In this document: one piece after another, positions 1-8,500 of the stretch
Layout: each line of letters opens with the position of its first letter
Numbering within the stretch: the first letter of the stretch is position 1
Assembly: GCA_003611875.1 (NCBI GenBank)
Contig: RAYY01000040.1
Coordinates: 1-39,297, forward strand
DNA length: 39,297 bases
Direction of reading: 5' to 3'
From: a bacterium D16-56
GTDB taxonomy: Bacteria > Bacillota > Clostridia > Lachnospirales > Lachnospiraceae
Made by a program: the position numbers and the translations under genes
Notes under the pieces: generated by a model
Seen by the model: only the letters and a program-made list of their open reading frames with translations
Databases searched by the model: none
Told to the model about the DNA's origin: nothing

Positions 1-209
1 TCAGAAGCAGCCTTGAGTTCTTCCATTGAAGCCCAATGCTGTATCATAGTCCATTCCCTGTTTTCTTCGTTATAGAGAAGTTCCGTGTCAATAAAACCCT
101 GTTGCTTTGAATGATAGTCCTTTTCAAGCGAGTCCACAATGCTGATAAAGCTGTCTCTTGTTACCTCCTGTGAAGTTTTCATTGTTACGATTTCCGTTGC
201 AATAGACAT
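1..209 (-). CDS. ABM-like small protein, 3' end cut by the window
   Basis: The leftward reading frame begins at an ATG (209) preceded by AGGAGG, and runs off the left edge after 69 codons. The visible part starts MSIATEIVTMKT and has a helix (TRDSFISIVDSLEKDYHSK) followed by a strand and a WTMIQHWASMEE segment. This resembles the antibiotic-biosynthesis-monooxygenase (ABM) ferredoxin-like fold of small dimeric alpha/beta-barrel proteins, but the fold assignment is by eye and the substrate is unknown. The gene follows an AraC regulator gene in the same direction with a 69-bp gap, so the regulator may control it. Confidence 0.55.
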   Translation of the reverse strand, partial: MSIATEIVTMKTSQEVTRDSFISIVDSLEKDYHSKQQGFIDTELLYNEENREWTMIQHWASMEELKAAS

Positions 210-278
210 AAAAAATACCTCCTGTTTTTTTCATAGTCTACATGAAATAAAACAAGAGGTATAGTAGAAAATCGACTG

Positions 279-1082
279 TCATAGGTATTTGTATTTAACA
301 TTCTCTTTTACAGTAGCTTTCTCTGTCTGAAAGGTGCGTGGTGCTGTTCCCGAAAAACGTGTAAACTCTTTTATAAAATATGATTGGTCAGTAAAATTAT
401 TATCGTAGGTAATATCAGTTAAGCTCATATGTTGATGTACTAATTGATTACATGTATTCTGGAAACGTTTTATACGACGCAAAATTTTCGGAGTATAGCC
501 CGTATAGTATAAAAACATTCTCTCAAAGGTTTTTATGTTTATTGACCGTTCATCGCAAAAAGATTTGATAGATATATCATCGCTAACTGTTATAAAATCT
601 GATATTAATTGTGCTTTGTCCGCAAAATCTTGCTTTATAGATAACTCCTCAATCAAAGTATTTTCAATTTCAGCTATGATTTTTTCAGTAGTATCATTAC
701 TGACTGCTTTTTTTAACTTTTCTCCTAAACTGTATGAAAGCACGTTTAGATCAACCACTTTGTTTTGAACTTCCTTAAGTGATTTATGCACAAAGGGATA
801 TAGCCCATGAGGATAAAATGATATACCAAAAATACGAATGGTTTTTTCTTGATGGATAAAACTGTACTTACTACGTAGTCCATTGATATGAAAAGGGGGT
901 GCTATTATTTTATTACATTCTGTTTCATATACCACATCATCCGCCAAATTCAATATAACATCAATACAATCCGTTGGAAGAAGTTTATAGTGTATGTCTG
1001 CATTTGCGGCTTCAATGTGCCAAAAAAATTTCACCCACGGAATGAGACATTCGTTTTTAGTTGCATAACGGGTAATATTCAA
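279..1082 (-). CDS. AraC-family transcriptional regulator (TTG start)
   Basis: Predicted cytoplasmic DNA-binding regulator of 267 residues. The C-terminal third carries the two-helix-turn-helix AraC domain (SIKSFCDERSINIKTFERMF, then SLTDITYDNNFTDQSYFIKE, ending in F-x-G-x-x-P-R-T-F). The N-terminal part (CLIPWVKFFWHIEA, then PHGLYPFVH) resembles the sensor domain seen in AraC proteins of the DUF6597 type. An ATG exists 13 codons upstream (1121) but has poor ribosome-binding spacing. The TTG at 1082 has GGAGGTG about 9 nt upstream and gives the usual N-terminus, so I chose it. It is AT-rich compared with the transfer genes and points towards the ABM-like gene, its likely target. The ligand cannot be inferred. 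Confidence 0.85.
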   Translation of the reverse strand: MNITRYATKNECLIPWVKFFWHIEAANADIHYKLLPTDCIDVILNLADDVVYETECNKIIAPPFHINGLRSKYSFIHQEKTIRIFGISFYPHGLYPFVHKSLKEVQNKVVDLNVLSYSLGEKLKKAVSNDTTEKIIAEIENTLIEELSIKQDFADKAQLISDFITVSDDISIKSFCDERSINIKTFERMFLYYTGYTPKILRRIKRFQNTCNQLVHQHMSLTDITYDNNFTDQSYFIKEFTRFSGTAPRTFQTEKATVKENVKYKYL

Positions 1083-1191
1083 AATGTTAATCACCTCCAA
1101 TCGAAACTTTCTATGTATCATTATAAATGTTTGACCTCAAAATATCAACATATTACTTGCAAATACCATGTTCTATTCTAATCAACACTAT

Positions 1192-1209
1192 GATATGTGT
1201 ACTCATATC
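1192..1209. promoter_or_regulatory. 18-bp dyad upstream of the XRE gene, candidate operator
   Basis: GATATG-TGTACT-CATATC is a perfect 6-bp inverted repeat with a 6-bp spacer, 44 bp before the XRE gene. A TTGCAA at 1157-1162 could be a -35 element, but no convincing -10 was found. The position fits an operator for the adjacent XRE repressor; this is inference. Confidence 0.4.
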
Positions 1210-1252
1210 CAAAACAGAAAGGTGAACGGTAAAATGTAATAGGGTGAAAAAT

Positions 1253-1612
1253 ATGAAGCAGGACAAAGTAAAGTATGATTTTAAGGCTTTCGGGCAAGCC
1301 ATTAAAGAAGCAAGAAAGGCAAAGGGCATATCGCGCAACCAGTTAGCGGACAGGCTGAACATTGCGCCGCGTTATATTGCGTCCATTGAGAACAGCGGAC
1401 AGCACCCAAGCCTACAAATCTTTTATGAGCTTGTCACCTTTTTAGATGTGTCGGTAGACCAGTTCTTTTTCCCCAACGAGGAAACGGAAAAATCCACCGG
1501 GCGGCGGCAGCTCGACAGTCTGCTTGCCGATATGAGCAGCCGAGATTTAATGATTATGACGGCAACTGCAAAGGGAATACGGGAAGCGAACAGTAAGGAA
1601 ACGGGGGAATAA
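1253..1612 (+). CDS. XRE/Cro-family helix-turn-helix regulator
   Basis: This protein of about 119 residues has an N-terminal HTH_3 domain (FGQAIKEARKAKGISRNQLA, then IAPRYIASIENSGQHPSL) followed by a charged tail (LLADMSSRDLMIMTATAKGI). The family includes repressors that keep conjugative transposon transfer genes off. I chose the ATG at 1253 because AGGGTG lies about 6 nt before it; a GTG at 1244 would add three residues. It opens the rightward module with mobC, the relaxase and an HTH_16 protein, and is followed by a terminator, so it is probably its own transcription unit. Confidence 0.85.
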   Translation: MKQDKVKYDFKAFGQAIKEARKAKGISRNQLADRLNIAPRYIASIENSGQHPSLQIFYELVTFLDVSVDQFFFPNEETEKSTGRRQLDSLLADMSSRDLMIMTATAKGIREANSKETGE

Positions 1613-1645
1613 AATCCTCCGTTTCTTTGTCTATTCAGCTATTGG

Positions 1646-1675
1646 AAACGTCGCAAATTGCGGCGTTTTTCTTTT
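1646..1675 (+). terminator. Intrinsic terminator after the XRE gene
   Basis: AACGTCGC, loop AAATT and GCGGCGTT form an 8-bp stem (one G-T pair) directly followed by TTTTCTTTT. It lies 34 bp after the stop codon of the XRE gene. Confidence 0.75.
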
Positions 1676-1731
1676 GCAAAAGTCCGTCAAATCAGAGGTT
1701 CCCGGTGTTGTAGGTAGTGAGAAGAAAGTTT

Positions 1732-1823
1732 CGTAGCAAGCATAGGAAAAGAGTACCCTTTTCCGTATTTCTGCCCGCCCGGTCGGTCAGAAATTGCTTG
1801 TTGGGAAGTGTCCCAAACCCTCT
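1732..1823 (+). other. Three-hairpin module upstream of mobC, candidate oriT (copy 1)
   Basis: There are three consecutive dyads. At about 1744-1763, GGAAAAG pairs with CTTTTCC. At about 1768-1795, ATTTCTG and CCG pair with CGG and CAGAAAT around a CCCGGT loop. At 1801-1816, TTGGGA-AGTG-TCCCAA is followed by ACCCTCT. The module ends 27 bp before the mobC start, the usual place for the origin of transfer of a MobC/MobP system. The outer 36 bp (1732-1767) and the last 30 bp (1794-1823) recur without a mismatch, in inverted orientation, at 10807-10908, but the middle hairpin differs. No nic site is proven. Confidence 0.6.
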
Positions 1824-1849
1824 ATGAGAACGGAAAGGAGCGAAAAACC

Positions 1850-2179
1850 ATGAACGGACGCAAAAGGACAATACAGGTCAAATTCTATGTGACAGAGGAA
1901 GAAAGGAAACTGATTGAGGAAAAAATGAAGCTCGTCCCCACAAGCAATATGGCGGCGTATCTGCGCAAGATCGCTATTGACGGGTACATTATCCAAGTAG
2001 ACCACACGGACATAAAGGCAATGACAGCGGAGATACAGAAGATCGGGGTCAATGTCAATCAGATCGCACGTCGCGTGAACGCGACGGGGAACGCATACAA
2101 AGAGGATATAGAAGAAATCAAGGGGGTGCTTGCGGAGATATGGCGGTTACAAAGATTAAGCCTGTTAAAAGCACTTTGA
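1850..2179 (+). CDS. mobC: MobC-like relaxosome accessory protein
   Basis: This 109-residue protein has an N-terminal ribbon-helix-helix-like region (TIQVKFYVTEEERKLIEEKM, then NMAAYLRKIAIDGYI) and a C-terminal MobC signature (IQKIGVNVNQIARRVNATGN). MobC proteins bind near oriT and help the relaxase open the DNA. The ATG at 1850 has AAAGGAG 9 nt upstream; the frame stays open to 1808, but that part overlaps the candidate oriT. The last 40 nt overlap the relaxase gene, so the two are probably translationally coupled. Confidence 0.9.
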   Translation: MNGRKRTIQVKFYVTEEERKLIEEKMKLVPTSNMAAYLRKIAIDGYIIQVDHTDIKAMTAEIQKIGVNVNQIARRVNATGNAYKEDIEEIKGVLAEIWRLQRLSLLKAL

Positions 2180-3492
2180 GCAAAGCCCTTGACTATATCG
2201 AAAACCCGGACAAGACGGACGGGAAAATGCTCATATCCGCTTTCGGGTGCAGCTATGAAACGGCAGATATTGAGTTTGGCTATACCCTCTCGCAAGCACG
2301 GGAAAAGGGCAACAATTTAGCCTTTCACTTGATACAGTCCTTTGCGCCGGGGGAAGTGGACTATGAGAAAGCCCATGAGATCGGGCGGCAGCTTGCCGAC
2401 GCGGTGACAAAGGGGCAGCATGAGTATGTACTCACGACGCACATTGACAAGGGGCATATCCATAACCACATTATTTTCTGCGCGGTCAACTTCGTAGATC
2501 ATCACAAGTATGTTTCCAATAAGCGGACGTATTACGGCATACGGAACATGAGTGACAAGCTGTGCCGGGACAACGGGCTTTCCGTCGTCGTCCCCGGTAA
2601 GGGCAGCAAAGGGAAAAGCTATGCAGAGTACCAAGCGGAGAAAACCGGGACAAGCTGGAAAGGCAAGCTAAAGATCGCCGTGGACGCGCTCATTCCCCAA
2701 GTGTCCAGTTTTGAGGAATTATTGCAGCGGTTACAGGCGGCGGGCTATGAGATCAAGCCGGGAAAATATATCTCATGCCGCGCACCGGAGCAGGAACGAT
2801 TTACCCGCCTAAAAACCCTCGGCGCGGACTATACAGAGGAAGCCATAAGGGAACGGATAGCGGGCAAGCGCACCCGTGCCGCCAAAGCTCCAAAGGCAGA
2901 GCGCAGGGGCGTTAATCTTCTCATTGACATTGAGAACAGTATCAAGGCACAACAAAGCCGGGGCTATGAACAGTGGGCGAAAATCCACAATCTGAAACAG
3001 GCGGCAAAGACTATGAACTTCCTTACCGAAAACAAGATTGAACAATACGCCGATCTGCTCACCCGGATAGAGGAAATCACCACGGCAAGCGAACAGGCGG
3101 GGGACAGTCTAAAGGAAGTGGAAAATCGTCTTTCGGATATGGCGTTGCTGATTAAGAACGTCACTACCTACCAAAAGACAAAGCCCCTCTATGAAGCCTA
3201 CCGCAAAGCCCGGAACAAGGAGAAATACCGGGCAGAGCATGAACGGGGTATTATCCTCTATGAAGCGGCGGTAAAGGCACTAAAGGCGGCGCAGATCGGC
3301 GGCAAGCTCCCCAGCGTCCCCGCCCTCCAAGCGGAATATGAAAAGCTGCAAGGGCAGAAAGAAAGCCTTTATGTCGATTATGGCAAGCTGAAAAAGCAAG
3401 TACAGGAATATGACGTTATCAAGCGGAACATAGACAGCATTTTACAGACAGAGAAGCAGACGGAACGGGAAAGGGAAACAGAGCGCGGATAA
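2140..3492 (+). CDS. MobP-type relaxase of the ICE
   Basis: This 450-residue relaxase (Relaxase/MobA-VirD2 family) nicks oriT, stays attached to the 5' end of the transferred strand and pilots it into the recipient. The N-terminal nuclease domain spans about residues 1-160, with candidate catalytic tyrosine Y18 in ALDYIENPDKT and the three-histidine metal motif in THIDKGHIHNHIIF. The C-terminal half (from about residue 270) is a long charged coiled coil (EEITTASEQAGDSLKEVENR, then YEKLQGQKESLYVDYGKLKK), usual in this family. It overlaps mobC by 40 nt and ends 75 nt before the HTH_16 gene. It appears intact. Confidence 0.93.
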   Translation: MAVTKIKPVKSTLSKALDYIENPDKTDGKMLISAFGCSYETADIEFGYTLSQAREKGNNLAFHLIQSFAPGEVDYEKAHEIGRQLADAVTKGQHEYVLTTHIDKGHIHNHIIFCAVNFVDHHKYVSNKRTYYGIRNMSDKLCRDNGLSVVVPGKGSKGKSYAEYQAEKTGTSWKGKLKIAVDALIPQVSSFEELLQRLQAAGYEIKPGKYISCRAPEQERFTRLKTLGADYTEEAIRERIAGKRTRAAKAPKAERRGVNLLIDIENSIKAQQSRGYEQWAKIHNLKQAAKTMNFLTENKIEQYADLLTRIEEITTASEQAGDSLKEVENRLSDMALLIKNVTTYQKTKPLYEAYRKARNKEKYRAEHERGIILYEAAVKALKAAQIGGKLPSVPALQAEYEKLQGQKESLYVDYGKLKKQVQEYDVIKRNIDSILQTEKQTERERETERG

Positions 3493-3504
3493 ATCCGCTT
3501 GTAG

Positions 3505-3533
3505 TGGAAATCTTCAAACTAGCATGATACAAT
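3505..3533 (+). promoter_or_regulatory. Candidate extended -10 promoter for the HTH_16 gene
   Basis: TGGAAA, 17 bp, then TACAAT preceded by TG one base upstream (TGATACAAT). It lies about 35 bp before the HTH_16 start. The -35 match is weak; the extended -10 carries the call. Confidence 0.4.
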
Positions 3534-3567
3534 AGGGGTATCTTAAAGCAGATAGGAGAATGAAGCT

Positions 3568-3801
3568 ATGGCAGAAATGAAAAGTCCAGATTTTGCAACA
3601 ATCCAAGCCGCCGTTGCGGGCGAACAGTGGGCGTTGGATAAAGTGCTGGAATGTTACGGTGACGAAATCAACTGCCTTTCTACGGTAAGGAAACGGCAGC
3701 CGGACGGAAGCATGAAAGCGGTGGTTGATGAAGATATACGGCAGCAGCTTATTACAAAATTGTTACAGGCTATCCCCCAATTTCCCATTGAGGAACCATA
3801 A
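3568..3801 (+). CDS. HTH_16 (conjugative-transposon helix-turn-helix) small protein
   Basis: This 77-residue protein matches the Tn916 Orf8-like HTH_16 family: FATIQAAVAGEQWALDKVLE, then a central V-D-E-D-I-R-Q-Q-L motif and LLQAIPQF at the end. Members accompany sigma-like regulators of conjugative transposons and are thought to act in transcription control; the exact role is unsettled. AGGAG lies upstream of ATG 3568. No Orf7-like sigma gene follows; a strong terminator does, so this gene ends the rightward module. Confidence 0.8.
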   Translation: MAEMKSPDFATIQAAVAGEQWALDKVLECYGDEINCLSTVRKRQPDGSMKAVVDEDIRQQLITKLLQAIPQFPIEEP

Positions 3802-3810
3802 GCAATAAAA

Positions 3811-3860
3811 AAGAACCGGGACGCGGCAGCTATCAGATAGCCACCGCGCCCCGGTTTTCT
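3811..3860. terminator. Strong, probably bidirectional terminator between converging operons
   Basis: AAGAACCGGG-A-CGCGG pairs with CCGCG-C-CCCGGTTTTCTT around a loop that contains its own short dyad (GCTATC-A-GATAGC). There are T residues on the + side and an A run just before the stem, which reads as T on the - strand. It separates the rightward mob module from the leftward transfer operon. Confidence 0.85.
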
Positions 3861-3861
3861 T

Positions 3862-3981
3862 ATGGGTGCAGAGATTGGATTGTTACGCAATAGAACGGCA
3901 TTTCCGGGGGTAAAGGTATAAATCCCTTGCCGCCTTATTTCTTCGCCCGGAAAGCCGCATAAATCAAGGCTTATTTCGCCC
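3862..3981 (-). other. Conserved non-coding block downstream of the Cys-rich VLP gene
   Basis: Read leftward from the VLP stop codon, the block has AAGCCTTGATTTATGCGGCT, then a stretch with CCTTTACCCCCGGAAATGCC and GCGTAACAA. Element C has a closely similar block at 36301-36388 and element B a more diverged one at 24366-24504. No reading frame explains it. In element C it lies between the VLP and rep genes; here the rep, dnaC and recombinase genes are absent, so it may be a scar of a lost module. Confidence 0.5.
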
Positions 3982-4347
3982 CTATCGCGTCACATTCGCC
4001 CGCAGTTTCCTCATACGCTCGGCGGTCTGTCTGCGGGTGATACGCTTCCGGCAGTCCGGGCAGTAAATAGCCCGGTTGGAGCTGGACGCAAAGGGCGCAC
4101 CGCATACGCTACAACGGCGCATATCTCCCGTTTGGTAAATTTCGGCGTACAGCTCCTTATCTGCGGGCAGTACAGCAATGCGGAACCATTTACAGAGCAG
4201 GGAATAGGAAATAAGCTGCGGACATACGCACTCGTCCCCGTCGTCCAGCAAAATACAGTTTCCGCTATCATAATTGCAGCACGTCCGGCGTACAAGGGCG
4301 TTGACTTTCCGGCTTTGGGGCGGCGTGAGCCGCTTGATCTCGTTCAT
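3982..4347 (-). CDS. Cysteine-rich VLP-type zinc-binding protein (ICE copy)
   Basis: This 121-residue protein contains two cysteine clusters: RTCCNYDSGNC with DECVCPQ, and CSVCGAPF with YCPDCRKR, followed by a basic tail (RRQTAERMRKLRANVTR). The pattern is that of the cysteine-rich VLP family of Firmicute mobile elements and suggests zinc-ribbon folds; its job is unknown. The start ATG overlaps the TTRAP stop codon (ATGA). Two paralogues lie at 24505-24855 and 36389-36775, one in each nested element. Confidence 0.85.
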   Translation of the reverse strand: MNEIKRLTPPQSRKVNALVRRTCCNYDSGNCILLDDGDECVCPQLISYSLLCKWFRIAVLPADKELYAEIYQTGDMRRCSVCGAPFASSSNRAIYCPDCRKRITRRQTAERMRKLRANVTR

Positions 4348-4559
4348 ACCTCGTCGGCGGGGTAAACGGCAAGCCCCGCAAACTCCGCTTCGGTCATGCG
4401 CCCCACTTTGGCAAGGGTGCGGGCGGCAAAGTCCCGCATTTCCCCGTCCATAAAGGGCAGCGCGGCGTTCATAGCCACGACAAGTCCCTCCTTGCTCCCG
4501 GTCATGTAGATACTCAAAAGGTTGGTTTCCTCAACCGTGAAATTATTATATTTGTTCAT
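4344..4559 (-). CDS. TTRAP-like transposon-transfer assisting protein
   Basis: This 71-residue protein begins MNKYNNFTVEETNLLSIYM and has an EMRDFAARTLAKVGRMTEAE segment, the pattern of the TTRAP family found in Tn1549-like elements. The function is inferred only from the family name and its place in the transfer operon. I chose the ATG at 4559 because GGAGGT lies 7 nt before it; the upstream ATG at 4565 touches the ribosome binding site. It overlaps the next gene by one ATGA junction. Confidence 0.8.
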   Translation of the reverse strand: MNKYNNFTVEETNLLSIYMTGSKEGLVVAMNAALPFMDGEMRDFAARTLAKVGRMTEAEFAGLAVYPADEV

Positions 4560-4561
4560 GC

Positions 4562-5518
4562 TCATACCTCCAATCCGTGATCTTTCTTTTTTGCCGCCGC
4601 CTTTTTCGGGACGGTTCTTTTTTTATCCTGTGCAAGCTGCGCCCGGACAGAGGGGCGGGGCTTCCTTATCTGCCTGTCCCGGTTCTCGTCCTTTCCGATC
4701 AGCGTGTATGTGCCGTGCCTGTCCTTGATCTGCGAAAAGGAAAGTGTCTTATAGGGCAGCATAGAAAAAAGGCGGTCGGTGTCCTTTGTGGTAGCAATCT
4801 GCGTAAAGTAGGGGGACAGTTCCACCATGAAATGGGATTTATCCGGGCTGTTCGGGTTGCTTAACTCTTTCATTTTCCCTACAATGCGCCGTGCTTCCGT
4901 TTCGATCAGCCCGTCGCGCAATGCTGCGGTATGCGTTTCCAAGTCCCCCGGAACCGCCGATTGCTCCCGGCTGCGCCTTTCCTCCCGTAACAGGGATTGC
5001 AGGGCTTCCGGGTCATTGGGGATTGCTTCAAAGCGTTCAAACTTTCCAAGCTGCGGGTTGGGGGAAGCGTCAAAGGGTCGCGCCGCTGGCTGCTCCCGTT
5101 CCCCATGCTCATAGATAAGCATATAGTTATCAGCGGGTAATGCCTGTTCGGTGACGTGCTTATAATGCTGCTGGTAGTCCAGCTCATAGAGATTGCCCGT
5201 GATCTTCCCGTCCTGTATGCCTGTAAGCTCCACGGCATAGGCAAGTACCCTGTCGCGGGTCTGCTCCCCGTAAAACTTCCATGTGTTGTGTTCCCGCGTG
5301 TCTTTCAGAAAAGCGTCGCGCTCCTTAATACAGCACGTCCCGGACGGTCGGGAAAACCACAAAAGCATTTTATCCCCGGCATTAGGGCTTTCTGCCGCCC
5401 GCTTTATAATCTCTTTGTCAATGTCAAAATCACTCTGATAAAAAGCGGTGTTCTGCTTCATGATCGCTTCAAGGGAAGCGGTCACGTCCACGTTTTCAAA
5501 TTTATTCAATTTCCCCAT
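4562..5518 (-). CDS. Conserved conjugative-element protein of unknown function
   Basis: This is a soluble 318-residue protein with no signal peptide or membrane segment. The N-terminal part (KLNKFENVDVTASLEAIMKQ, then MLLWFSRPSGTCCIKERDAF) belongs to no family I can name. The C-terminal tail (RKPRPSVRAQLAQDKKRTVP) closely resembles the tail of the upstream giant protein (KKPSIRAQLRADKERAAQKK), so the two may share a partner-binding or DNA-binding basic tail. Translation starts 2 nt after the upstream stop, with AAAGGAG inside the end of that gene, so the two are coupled. It lies in the operon between the anti-restriction gene and TTRAP. Confidence 0.75.
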   Translation of the reverse strand: MGKLNKFENVDVTASLEAIMKQNTAFYQSDFDIDKEIIKRAAESPNAGDKMLLWFSRPSGTCCIKERDAFLKDTREHNTWKFYGEQTRDRVLAYAVELTGIQDGKITGNLYELDYQQHYKHVTEQALPADNYMLIYEHGEREQPAARPFDASPNPQLGKFERFEAIPNDPEALQSLLREERRSREQSAVPGDLETHTAALRDGLIETEARRIVGKMKELSNPNSPDKSHFMVELSPYFTQIATTKDTDRLFSMLPYKTLSFSQIKDRHGTYTLIGKDENRDRQIRKPRPSVRAQLAQDKKRTVPKKAAAKKKDHGLEV

Positions 5519-5520
5519 AA

Positions 5521-8500
5521 TCAGCTCCTTTCCAAGTCCTGCGACTTATTCCTTGCCTGTTTCTTCTGCGCCGCCCGTTCCTTGTCGGCTCTAAGCTGCG
5601 CCCGGATAGAGGGCTTCTTTTCCGGCTTTTTCCCCGGCTTCTTTTCCTTTCCCTGTTCCTTTTCCGCTTTCAGTGCGGCGGCATACTCGGCAAGGGAGAT
5701 CTGTTCGCCGCTTCTCGCCTTTGCTTCCAGCTCGTCGGCGGTAGGCGTGGGCGTGTTGTTGATGATACCGTCAAAATTATTGTCGTTCTGCTCGATAGCG
5801 TCCTCGACGTGCTTTAAGGGGTTTACCTTTTCCGGCTGTTCTGCGGCAATCGCAAACGCCTGTGTCCCGTTCCCCATAATGAGATATTTTCCGTCCTCCG
5901 ACGTGTGGTGAAGCCCATACCCGGCTTCCCGCATTTGCTCGGCGGTCATATCGGTTACAGAAAAGCTCCCCCGTGGCGTTCTGATCTGCTCCCCGGTCAT
6001 GCGGGTGTCGGGGGTAAGCTGCGGTGTCTGCCCCTGCAAAAACTCCGGCACTTCCTTATAACCGAAACTGTCAACATAATGCGCCGTGTCCTCCCCGTTC
6101 TGATGAAGCACCACTATATCCGATACGGAAAGGCTGTGTCCCTTAAAATCTTTGGGGTGGTCGATATTGAAGCGGGTATAAATATCTTCAAGGGAAGTCC
6201 CCGGCGTAAGCTCTGCGGTATAGATCAGATTATAATTCGCCGCTTCCACGGAAAGCCCCGCCGCCTGTAAGCGGTCGTATGGCTCAAAATGGTAGTCCCG
6301 CATACCGTCCCCGTCCTTTAGCTGGTAAATGGAAAAGGTGTCTTTGTCCGGCTCTTTTTTGTCGGCGGTCTGCTCCGGCGCGTCCTGCCCCGGCTCGGCG
6401 GCGGTCTGCGCTTCCTGTGCCTTTGCATAAAGGTCTTTCACGTCGCCCTGTGTCAGCTCCCCGGTTTCCAGCTTCCCCAAAAGCTCCCGGCACTTCTCCG
6501 GGGTTCCCGTGTATAGAATATCCCCCAGCTTCGCCATGCCGTTATCCTGTGCCACATACTCCTGCAAGAGATAGCTGTTTTCCGGGCTGTCGCTGTATGG
6601 GTTCTGCCGCACCTTGTAAAAGGTTTCCGGCGTGGAAGCGTCCCCCGGTTCCGCGCCCTGTGTTTCCTCCTGCGGCTGCTCCGGGGCTGCTGCTTTTTCT
6701 GCGGCGGCTTCCTGCCTTGCCCGTTTCTGTAACTCGGTGGGGCGTTCCCCGGTAAGGGGCTGTATGCACTTGATACAATCAGCGGCATAGATCGCATTGT
6801 CGTTTAACTGCCGCTGCCATGCTTCCGTGCTGGGCGCATAGCGGAAGCCGTTCCCTTTCAGTTCCTCCCGGATTTCCTTATCCGGCTTTTCGTCAAAGAA
6901 AATCTGCAAGCGGTTATCCGCTGTGTTGGCTTCCACACGTCCCCCGTCAAACTCCCAGCCCACATATCCAAGCTCTTTCCTCCGGGTAAGGGCAGTAATG
7001 CGGTTTTTTAATCTGCGGATTTCCGCGTTGTTGTTGGATAGCTGGTAGCTCTCAAAGGGTTTCGGGTTCGCCCGGTAGCTGCCGGACATGGACGCTTTCA
7101 GCTTTTCGATCTGTTCCGGGGATAAGTGGGGGCAGCCGTCAAGGGTCTTATTCTTTCGGTAATAGGCGTTGACCGCTTTCATGGTTTCCTGCAAGGCTTC
7201 CAGCTTTGCAAGTTTGCTTTCCAGCTTAGAAACGGCGTTGGGGTCGTCGGCACTGATACCGCCCATGCCGGTACTGCGGATTTTATCAAGCAAGCCCTGT
7301 ATCTCCCGGTATTCCTCCATGTTCTTATCTGCGGCGGCGTTCTGCTTCTCCTTTTTACGGACAGGGAAATTGCTTCCCCCGGCAATCATAATGGACGGGA
7401 CGCGGGCGGTGATCTCATAGCCCTTATTCATGTTCGCCGCCAGCTTCCGGGCGTAAGCGTCAAGCAATCCGTCAATTTTTTCATGGAAAGAGGGGTCAAC
7501 ACGCTTTTTCTGCCTTGCGGCAATCTCGGCGGTTTCGTCTACATAGTGGCGGTATTCTGCCGTTGCGCTTCCGGGCTTGTAATCGGAAAAGCTGATTGCT
7601 TCCTTTGCGCGGCGGGCGGCGTTCTCATTGATCGGGTAGTATGTAACCGTTGTTTCCGTCGGCTCCGGGGTGGAAGTCTGCGCCGCTTCGCTGGTGGTTG
7701 GCTCTGCCTGTTCCGGCATATCTGCTTTTTCAGAAACGGGGCTTTCCGGCTCCTGCGGCTTTTCCTGTGCTTCGGGTTCTCCCGGCTCCGGCGGTTCGGC
7801 GGTCTGTGCGGTTTCCTGCTCCGGCGCGGCGTAAGGCTCGTACCCGTTGGCGGCGTATTCCTCCACGGTCATTCCTGCGTCTGCCGCTTCCTGTGCGATT
7901 TCCTCCTTGACGTGTTCCTTGTAGGCTTCCAGCTCCACGTCAAAATCCCTAAGCTGGGGGACGGGCGGCAAGTTGTATTCGCCTTGATTGACAAGCCCCC
8001 GGCACTCGGAAATATAGGCTTGTATGGCGGTATGGTAGGCGGTTTCCGTAGGTGTCAGATTGTCCCCGGCTTGCAGGGCTTCCCCGGCGATACGATCCAT
8101 TTCAGATAAATTACAATGCAGTTTCAGATAGGGGATAAACTCGTTCAGCAGCATTGCCCGGTGTTCCTTGTCGGCTTCCAGTGCTTCCCTGCCCTCGTTG
8201 CGCAAAAGGTAATTTTCCCATTCTTTATCGTTCAGATAATAGGTATGGTACTGTTCGATATGCTCCACAAGGGAACCGTCCCCGTCGCCCAAGTCCTGCC
8301 GCCCCTCGTAGTGGTCGGGCTGTCCGTTCATCACATAATCAATACGGAAAGCGGTCTTGTCGTAGCCGGGGCTTGCAAGGTTGGCTTCGTCCAATTCTGC
8401 AATAAGGGTATTTGCACGGGACAGGGGGATTTTTTCGCCCTCCCGTAGCTGGCTGCTTTCGCTCCAAAGGATTGTGACGGTCGGCTCTGCCGTAAGGTCG

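Noticed and set aside
7126-8109. 327-codon rightward open frame opposite the giant anti-restriction gene
   Set aside because: It is antisense to well-recognised ArdC/YodL protein sequence, has low-complexity Arg/Phe/Leu composition and no domain; long antisense frames are expected in GC-rich genes.
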